Positions 56,840 through 64,000 of a stretch of 64,000 nt of DNA are shown in pieces (the first letter of the stretch is position 1; each line of letters begins with the position of its first letter). The notes below the pieces were generated by a model. The model worked only from the letters and a program-made list of their open reading frames with translations, ran no database searches and was not told the origin of the DNA. The translations under genes and the position numbers were made by a program. The stretch is from Stropharia rugosoannulata (lineage: Eukaryota; Basidiomycota; Agaricomycetes; Agaricales; Strophariaceae). Location: assembly GCA_028532985.1 (NCBI GenBank), contig JANCIK010000003.1, forward strand, positions 2,986,001 through 3,050,000, in the 5' to 3' direction.

Positions 56840-59584
56840 ATGCGGCCTCTACATCAGCGCTACACTTTGTATGTTCCCGAATACCTCATAGCAGCCATTT
56901 GGTTGACTTTGCTCCAGGTTCACAGAACGCAATGACACGTATATTTTTGTGCCGGAAGGGGAGGCGCAGTCACTGACGATACACCGCTCGTCCGGCGATA
57001 TCGTGCTTAACTGTTCGTTCATTATCTTATGCCAGTCTTAACACAAAGTAACGTAGCGTTCTAGCGCCGAAATATACCGTTCCTTATGCCGCGAAGCGCT
57101 CAGAAAAAGTAATTTATGGAATTGTCGGCCTGATATCCCTGTCTTTGTGTAATTACTCTCTGCTTGGTTCGAGTCGTCCATCTCATGCTTTGTGAACTTA
57201 ACAGCGGAATACTTGATTCTTATAACTGGTCGCAGCCTGCAAGGTCAGCTCATGGGACATGACATATATCGCGCGACCGAGTTCGACATCTTACCTTTGG
57301 CGTCCGTCTCGGCTTACGTGCCTCCTCATCCTGTGGAAGCACACCTGCTTAACCTTGTCCGCGCTCATTTCAACGGAGGCAATTTCTTATTCTCCTACAC
57401 ATGGGACCTCACACGCCGACTGCAAGTCCAACTGCCTCTCCAGGAAGATGAGGTCGGCAAGGCGTTTTATGAAGTGGTGCGTGTTGCTCTGACGTCCGTA
57501 ATAATGCATGGCCTTTTTGCTAACACGTTCTTATTAGGTGGACGACCGCTTCTTCTGGAATAAGTAGGAGCTTATGCTGCTTTTGTGTCACGTTCCATTT
57601 ACAGTGCTTTAGATTCTTGCAACACAAGTTCATTGAAGTCGCAAATGCCAATCCCCATACTGCGGTACGTGTTACGACCACATCCAGTTCCATTCCAGTT
57701 ACTCACCTCTATTATAGTATGGCTCATTTATTCTTCCCATCATGTACGGAAGTGAGTATTCTGAGTACAACGGACCAGGTTTGGATCTGAACATTCCACC
57801 TTACTAGCTTTCGATGTACAACCGACCTTCCTCCACGGACGACATATGAATTTGGCCCTTATCAGTCGGCGGTCTCGCTTCCGCGCCGGTACACGCTACT
57901 TCCGTCGAGGTATAGATCATGACGGGAATGTAGCCAACTTCAATGAAACAGAACAAATTCTTCTTGTTGAGGGTCCGACCACACCTGGCATGCATACGGC
58001 CGACGGCAATTACGCGGCTAAGCTCAGTTATGTGCAAATCCGGGGAAGTGTCCCAGTTTTCTGGTCGGAGATCAATACCTTGAGGTATAAACCAGACCTA
58101 CAAGTCATGGAGCTTCCAAATACGGTCAGTAGAGGAAGAGTAATCTTAACCTACTTGAGCTGAAAAAAGTGGGTATGCAGAACGATGCTATGCATACGCA
58201 TCTAACTAGGCAGGCCAAAGAGTATGGTAAACAGACCTTGGTCAACCTTGTTAACCAGAAAGGCTATGAAAAGCCAGTTAAGGAGGCCTATGAGCGACAT
58301 GTTGCCGAGGTATGCACAAATTCATTCTTGATCGCTACCTCGTACTGACTAATTTGTGTCGGTAGTTGGATCTTCCTAATGTGAAGTACCACTATTTCGA
58401 TTTCCATCATGAGTGTAGGAAGATGCGCTGGGATCGCATCAGCCTTCTTGTAGACAAAATGAAGGAGGACATTGACAAAGAGGCGTGAGTATAGCCATTC
58501 GCTCAGTTTTTTATTTCCGTCTGAACGTTGGTTAATCGCCTTACAGATACTTCCAGATCAACAACGGAGACAGGACCCCTAAATATACCCAGTCTGGGGT
58601 AGTGCGAACTAACTGCATGGACAATCTAGACAGAACAAACGTCGTTCAAGCCGCTCTCGCAAAATACGTACTCAATAATCAACTTAGAGATTTGGGTATT
58701 CTGTCGGATAACGACGGCGTAGATGACTTTGAAAGCTTCAGCAAAGTGTTCAGAGAAAGTTAGTTGCCTCTCCCTCCAGTGTTGTTCTGCTAATGATATT
58801 TGTTTCAGTGTGGGCGAACCATGCGGACAACATTGCCAAAGCTTATGGAGGCTCGGGCGCATTGAAGTCTGACTTCACCAGGACTAACAAGCGCACCCGC
58901 AAAGGAGCACTTGAAGATGGTGTCAAATCTGTGACGAGGTATCTGAAGAACACTTTCTTCGATGGACCAAGACAGGTTGCTTTATCTTTTGATTATCCAA
59001 ACACGAACATGTCTCATCTGTGTGAATTCAGGATGGCTTTGACCTAGTGACGGGCGCGTGGGTACCAAGGAAAAGCCCTTCTGCGTCATTATTCCTAATT
59101 GCTGACTCCCGTTCCTTAATAATGCGCTCCGTAAGTCGCTCTGTAACATGCCGTTCGTTCCCAATGCTGACGACGTGCTAGATGCCTGCCATTGCGTCGT
59201 TTTCTCTGTTTATGATTTGCGCGGGTTTGACTCTTCCGAGGACATCTGGTACATTATACTTGTGCACCCTGACCTTCATGTTGTATTCACTCCTTTTGTA
59301 TAGATTATTCCTTGTTCTACTACTTCCTGCTATGGTTTACGCTATTCGCCATCGCAATGGCATTTATCGTTGTCCATGGTATAGAGTACGTCGCGTGGCC
59401 CCGTCTCAACCCTATGACGGATATCATTTATTACAATGGTCCTGGATTCCGGTCTGCTCGCCATGGCATGGGACTAGGCGCAAAGGCTCAGCCTGGCGGG
59501 AAAGCCCTCGTTAATGGTCTGAAGCGTGGTAAGATTGCGGTGGAGGAAGTAGAACTTGGGACAATGAAGAAGAGAGTGGACTAA
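56840..59584 (+). CDS. SAC1: SAC1 phosphoinositide phosphatase
   Basis: ER/Golgi membrane phosphatase that removes the 4-phosphate from PI4P. The 5' end was rebuilt from short exons: 56840-56868 (29 nt), 56918-57012 and 57065-57148, then 57205 onward, yielding MRPLHQRYTLFTERNDTYIF, VPEGEAQSLTIHRSSGDIVL and NSPKYTVPYAAKRSEKVIYG, which match the Sac1 N-terminus. The Sac domain contains GHDIYRATEFDILPL, GNFLFSYTWDLTRRLQ, VDDRFFWN, GNYAAKLSYVQIRGSVPVFW and the CX5R site RTNCMDNLDRTNVVQA. C-terminal helices (SFSLFMICAGLTLP; DYSLFYYFLLWFTLFAIAMA) anchor it, followed by a tail ending MKKRVD. About twelve exons. All catalytic residues are present. Confidence 0.94.
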
Positions 59585-59912
59585 TTTTTTCTTTTTTCTT
59601 TTCTTAATAATTATATGTCGTAGCTTATGGTATGTATGTGTACTGGAACTGTCATTTATTTATTTTGTGTCAGTCGAGACTTGAGAGTCCGGATTGCACA
59701 GGACTGCACTTAACCCCAAAATCAGCCAGCATGGCAACCGTGCTGCGAGCATGCTGACACTTTCTGCGATGTTTGCAATAAAATGTTGAACTGTGGGAAG
59801 TGCTTCTAGTATCACGTGTAGGCAATTTTTTCAAAGGTTTCACGATCACTTGTGCACTGAAGAGCACTCCTTCCACTTCATACCATCTATATCCTATACC
59901 CTCACGAATAAA
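59585..59912. other. Intergenic before the SET/NAP gene
   Basis: About 330 bases: T-rich SAC1 3' UTR near 59585-59610 and the promoter of the next gene. No gene seen. Confidence 0.5.
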
Positions 59913-60944
59913 ATGGTCAAACGCGGCTCTCCCGGTGCTGAAGAGGAGAAAAGTCCCCTCGCAAACGTCGAACTTGGCGACGAGGATGCCAAAAAGTTAA
60001 GGGAAATACAGCGCGACCTTGCGCGCGCTGAGATTGTTCTCGGTACGTTGTCCGAGAAGCTTGTAATCTCGCTGTAATCCTTAATGTAACAATACTCGTC
60101 TTTAGAACGCCAGGCTCAGGCCACGCTTAAGCCCGTGTATGAAAAGCGCAGAGAAGTCGTCAAGGCCATTCCCAACTTCTGGCCGGTGGCTTTAATGCAC
60201 CACAGCCTTTTCAGCTACCATGCTCAGCACAATGCAGACCAGACTGCTTTGAGCTATCTTGAGGACCTCTGGGTTGAGAAGGATCCCAAGGAGCACCGAT
60301 GCTTTACGATCGAATTCGTATGTTGCCCCCCACGTTGATGATTCATGTCATGTTTTGACACATTCATTGCAGTACTTCAAGGAGAACCAGTTTTTCAACG
60401 ACAGAGTTTTGAAAAAGGAGTACAAATTTGTTCCCCCTCCCGCCGCAGCGAGCGAGACTCCTGATAAGGATGGCATCACTGAGTCAATGCTCGAATTCTC
60501 CTGGGAGCGTGATGTGCAAATATCTGTATGTCGCGGAGTTAGCTCTTAGGGAAGCTCGTGTAACAGAACTTGCATTTCATAGACCACGAAAATCGACTGG
60601 AAGGACGCTGAAAAGGCGTTAACCAAGGTGTACCCTCGCGAGACAGGCGAGGATGAAGATGAAATTGCCGACCCCGGCAGCTTCTTCAACTTCTTTGAAC
60701 ATGAGGCAGACCCCTCGGAGGTGTGTAGTGCTCTGTTCATCTAATGTTTCTGGAAGTCTGATCCGTCCATTACCCATAGGTCGGCATTGTCATTGCCAAC
60801 GAAATCTTCCCGGAAGCTATCGAATACTTCTTGGGCAATATCGACGGCGATATCTCTGACTCTGACTCTGAGGAGGATGATGATGACGACGATGCGGATG
60901 AGATTGACCTGGAAAAGCCCAGGACCAAGAAGCGCAAGGTCTAA
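59913..60944 (+). CDS. SET/TAF-I-type nucleosome assembly protein (NAP family)
   Basis: Histone chaperone of the NAP superfamily, SET/Vps75 branch, acting in the nucleus on H3-H4/H2A-H2B. Starts MVKRGSPGAEEEKSPLANVE, with an acidic helix ELGDEDAKKLREIQRDLARA; after a short intron the dimerisation helix continues ERQAQATLKPVYEKRREVVK. The conserved IPNFWPVALMHHSLFSYH is the NAP earmuff entry. Further blocks: YFKENQFFNDRVLKKEYKFV, IDWK, DPGSFFNFFEHEADPSE and VGIVIANEIFPEAIEYFLGN. The tail is a run of Asp/Glu/Ser (histone-binding acidic tail) followed by KPRTKKRKV, a monopartite nuclear localisation signal at the extreme C-terminus. About six exons. Confidence 0.9.
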
Positions 60945-61134
60945 TGATGACTGATGGATGTATTCTGGAGTTGTTGTAATCTTTTTTTACATGTAGTTAA
61001 GCCCCAGATGGGCATATACGACACGGCAGCTGTGGTATTTTAGTACGGACCAGCTAAAAATAGCTGGTCACAAAATCTTCGCTTTGTTTGTTGGATGGTT
61101 CCCACAGTTTCGTTTCGTTCCTTGTCCCCCCACC

Positions 61135-62945
61135 ATGAAGGTCTCTCAAACTGTCGTCGTCCTCGCCGTTCTCCCTATCTTTGTCGCCGCCCACGCCGAC
61201 AAGCTTGCTGCCCGCCATGTTCGCCATCTAGACGCCCGCCAAGCACCGCCAAGCTCATCCTCGGTTGCAGGCGCCCCAGGCACCTCCGTTTCCTCCAAGC
61301 CAGCACCCGTATCTGGAACAGCGACGGGCACCCCTGCACCCCCACCCCCACCGACACCGACGCCGACACCGACGGGAACCGGAGCCGCTGCTGGCACCAC
61401 CTCAGCTCCGTCTGCGACCACGCCGTCTATCACCGTCACCCTGAGATCGACCAACCCGACCGCAGTCCCGTTGTCTGATATTGTTTCCAACCAATCGAGC
61501 TCGCCAACTATACCCCTGCCTTCGACCGCGGTCGTAGGCGCGACGCCGACGGCCATCCCCAACGCCCCTCCTCTGCCAAATGGTACGTTTTGGCCAATGT
61601 CTGACGTCTTCCTTTACGTGTTGACTAATTCTACTCCACAGCGGCGTTACTGTCGCCGACGAACTACCCGGCTCTGGATAAGGTGCCGCCTGTGGACTCT
61701 CCAGAAGTCCAGCAATGGATAACAGAGGTCATGGCCACCGGTGTGGAGATCCCTGGTCTTTCCATTACCAACCCAGGTTTGTCTTTGATCTCATATTTGT
61801 TCAACCAAGTGTTTATATTCTGATACAGGGGGATGTCCCAACAATACGGATATTGTAAACGACGCCAGCAGGTGCTGGTGGACTTGCGGAGGTTGTACAG
61901 GCACAACAGACGTCACTCAATGCCCTCAGCCTCTAAACTGGGGTTTGACTTACGATGACGGTCCCGGTTTCTACACTCCCAACCTACTCACATACCTTGA
62001 TCAGCAACAACTGAAGTCAACCTTCTTCGTTGTTGGGTCGCGAGTTATTTCCTTCCCAAGCACATTGCAGGAGGAGTATATGGCTGGCCATCAAATTGCG
62101 GTGCACACATGGAGTCACCCATCTCTGACAACTTTGACCACCGAAGAAATTATTGCTGAATTGGGTTGGTCCAAGAAAGTTATCAAAGATGTTTTGGGCG
62201 TTACTCCCAACATGATGCGCCCACCGTTCGGTGATATTGAGTGCGTTACTTGCTCGTCTGATGTATGCATATCTCTAACGCGACGACAGTAATCGCGTTC
62301 GTGCCATCTCTTTGGCCATGGGCCTTACCCCAGTTATCTGGTCTCGTATCAGCCCCCTGGCAACATTTGATACCGGCGGTAGGTACCACTACTTATCCTT
62401 GTTCTTTCTACCTGAACGAATATATACCAGACTTCAACCTCCCTGGAGGAACCACGACCTCGGAGCAGGTCTTACAGAACTGGGAAGATATCATCGGCAA
62501 TGCAACCACTCGCAGCACCGGCTTTATTGTTCTTGAGCACGATTTGTTCGAGCAGACTGTTGAGATCGCCACCGGTTACATTCTGCCCGACGCACTTGCT
62601 CACCAGCCGCCTTTCACGATCCGCCCCGTCATTAACTGCATGAACGAGAGTCTTGCAAATGCATACATTGAAACGAACGACAACTCTACTAACCCTCCGG
62701 CCATCTCTGCTGGAGTCGCCTGTGAGTACAATGCTTATATCATTCGCAGCGAGCATTATTGACCCCTGGGCGTCTATTTAGCCGGAGTGATTACCATTAG
62801 TCAGACTGCTGGTGGTGCGTCTCCTACAGGAAACAGCGGGAGCGGAGGCAAGTCGGGCGCAACATCTGTCCGGGTGTCTTCAGGACTGGCTGTTCTAACG
62901 ACACTCTCTGGATTACTTGTGGCCGCCTTCTCCCTTCTTGCATGA
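61135..62945 (+). CDS. GPI-type chitin deacetylase
   Basis: Carbohydrate esterase family 4 polysaccharide deacetylase, converting cell-wall chitin to chitosan. Signal peptide MKVSQTVVVLAVLPIFVAAH; next a long Pro/Thr/Ser-rich linker with PTPTPTPTGT repeats (about 61330-61390). The catalytic NodB domain shows motif 1 TYDDGP (metal Asp-Asp), STFFVVGSRVISFP, motif 2 HTWSHP (metal His), motif 3 RPPFGDID, VIWSRISPLATFDTG and motif 5-like FIVLEHDLFEQTVE. The N-terminal domain includes a Cys-rich CWWTCGGCTG. The C-terminus SGLAVLTTLSGLLVAAFSLL A after a Gly/Ser-rich spacer fits a GPI-anchor signal. Six or more exons; the acceptor after 62285 restores NRVRAISLAMGLTPVIW. Looks intact. Confidence 0.92.
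61340..61390 (+). repeat. Pro-Thr repeat in the chitin deacetylase linker
   Basis: An imperfect 6-base repeat (CCNACN units) coding for alternating Pro and Thr in the wall-spanning linker; such tracts are often O-mannosylated and length-variable between strains. Confidence 0.7.
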
Positions 62946-64000
62946 GTGTCCCAGCGCACTACTGCAATCTAAAACCCGGCCCCATTTCCAGAACTTCACA
63001 TTTTCCTTGCATTATAATATTGGTGACGATATGCTTTCTTATATTACCCTTTTAAGTATTCAACGCCTAGTAGCGCTGGGACATGGCTGAGACTCGTACT
63101 CATTGACATTTAAGCTTGATTCGACCTTCTTTAAAGTATTACATTCTTTCATTCTGCGCTATGTAATTTCTTGCTGTCTTTACTCTTGTTCTGTTGATCC
63201 ACGACATTGCCTTGACATTGTTATAACGAGTTTCGAGACATACATATAGCGAGGCCATCATCATCGTGAGGACAGCTGGCAGACTTTTGATTGTGATGTA
63301 CTCTTTATAGTTCATGACCACGATGAGCATCTGATTGTATATACTTATCCATCGTATACCCCTGAGTACAACAATACTACCAACACCAAATCTGTTTTAA
63401 TTTGTATGGGAAAGTACAAATAAAGAAGAAAAGCTATCTGGACGAATCAACGTTCAACATGTATACAGCACATAAATGTCGCTGCACAGTATACTCATCA
63501 TTTCTTATCCCTCTTCGCAGCTAAGTGTGTATAACGTTATCAATATTGTCATCTCATCAGCGTATTGGTGTAGTATAGAGGTAATTGTAATTATTACTAT
63601 CATGGACAGAGAAGTAAATGGGGTCAAGGCATGTCCGCATGAGTGGTAAGGCTCGTGCTCAGGTGATTAACGATGGTCGGACAGGGGTGGATGGAGCTGA
63701 GCACGAACTTTGTATGGTAGAGGGAGACAGGTAAGCAAGAGGGATGTTCTAGGGTATGAAAATGAAAGAGTAAAAAAGTCGGGGAAAAACTACAACACTG
63801 AGCCCCAAAAAAATACCAAAACGACGATGAAAAGATGGCATAAGGAAGAATAAGGTAAAAGTTGCACAAGAGGGTGGAAGGTGGAAGGGGCAGGCTCAAA
63901 GACAAATAAAATATTGCATGCAGCTGGCGGAGGATGGTCAACAAAAGCGCATCTAAAGCGAATGTCTAAATAGGGTCGGGACGGGGATCGTAAGTCGTTA
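62946..64000. other. AT-rich end of window, no supported gene
   Basis: About 1 kb after the chitin deacetylase gene: its 3' UTR, then sequence with no recognisable coding potential on either strand. A 106-codon open frame on the minus strand near 63624-63944 is T/C-rich and low in complexity; it may be the 3' UTR of a gene lying beyond the window. Confidence 0.55.

Noticed and set aside
61146..61562. A 138-codon open frame antisense to the chitin deacetylase linker
   Set aside because: It mirrors the Pro/Thr/Ser repeats as Gly/Val repeats; a typical shadow of a biased coding sequence.
1..64000. Transposons, CRISPR arrays, tRNA or rRNA genes, viral insertions
   Set aside because: I looked for transposase or reverse transcriptase motifs, long terminal or inverted repeats, spaced direct repeats and tRNA-like cloverleaf words and found none convincing; a dedicated tRNAscan/RepeatMasker run would be decisive.

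Overview
The window is nuclear DNA from a filamentous basidiomycete, most likely an Agaricomycete. The evidence is dense protein-coding genes on both strands, many 45-75 bp GT-AG introns with CTNAC-type branch points, intergenic gaps of roughly 0.1-1 kb, and a conserved eukaryotic housekeeping set with fungal markers (MMM1, Byr4, COX19, UreD, chitin deacetylase, alpha-arrestin). I see no rRNA, tRNA, CRISPR array, transposon or viral gene. Gene models were built by eye from splice signals plus family motifs, so exon edges are inferences.

Layout. 1-12.8 kb: end of Pescadillo/NOP7, a SYT1-like Sec7-PH ARF exchange factor, RPB8 head-to-head with a small alpha/beta-hydrolase-like protein, a PIN-like auxin efflux carrier, and MMM1. 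13-25.3 kb: a tubulin-tyrosine-ligase-fold protein divergent from a CDK11/CDK10-like kinase, a RAP1-like telomere protein, a mitochondrial D-2-hydroxyacid dehydrogenase, and a large protein with a split CNH domain and a GYF domain. 25.5-35.4 kb: an acyl-CoA synthetase ending in AKL, a secreted alginate-lyase-family protein, a Rab5-type GTPase with a GC-AG intron, an alpha-arrestin and mitochondrial uS17. 35.6-46.6 kb: a WRAP73/Wdr8 WD40 protein, an epoxide-hydrolase-like enzyme, an m-AAA protease, a DAL5-like allantoate permease and urease accessory UreD. 47-64 kb: Byr4 (SIN GAP scaffold), COX19, a secreted GDPD phosphodiesterase, the Rieske protein, a TMEM205-like membrane protein with two 24-nt microexons, U2A', SAC1, a SET/NAP histone chaperone and a GPI-type chitin deacetylase.

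The genes do not form one pathway. Many serve mitochondria (MMM1, D2HGDH-like, uS17m, m-AAA protease, COX19, Rieske), others membrane traffic and lipid signalling (Sec7-PH, Rab5, arrestin, SAC1, GDPD). The clearest functional neighbourhood is DAL5-like permease plus UreD, both linked to ureide/urea nitrogen. I found no convincing new multi-gene system. The best leads are the CNH-GYF architecture, the RAP1-like gene, the permease/UreD pair, the Rab5 insertion with its GC-AG intron, the consecutive 24-nt microexons, and one conserved gene (tubulin-tyrosine-ligase family) whose first splice junction cannot be closed in frame with canonical sites.
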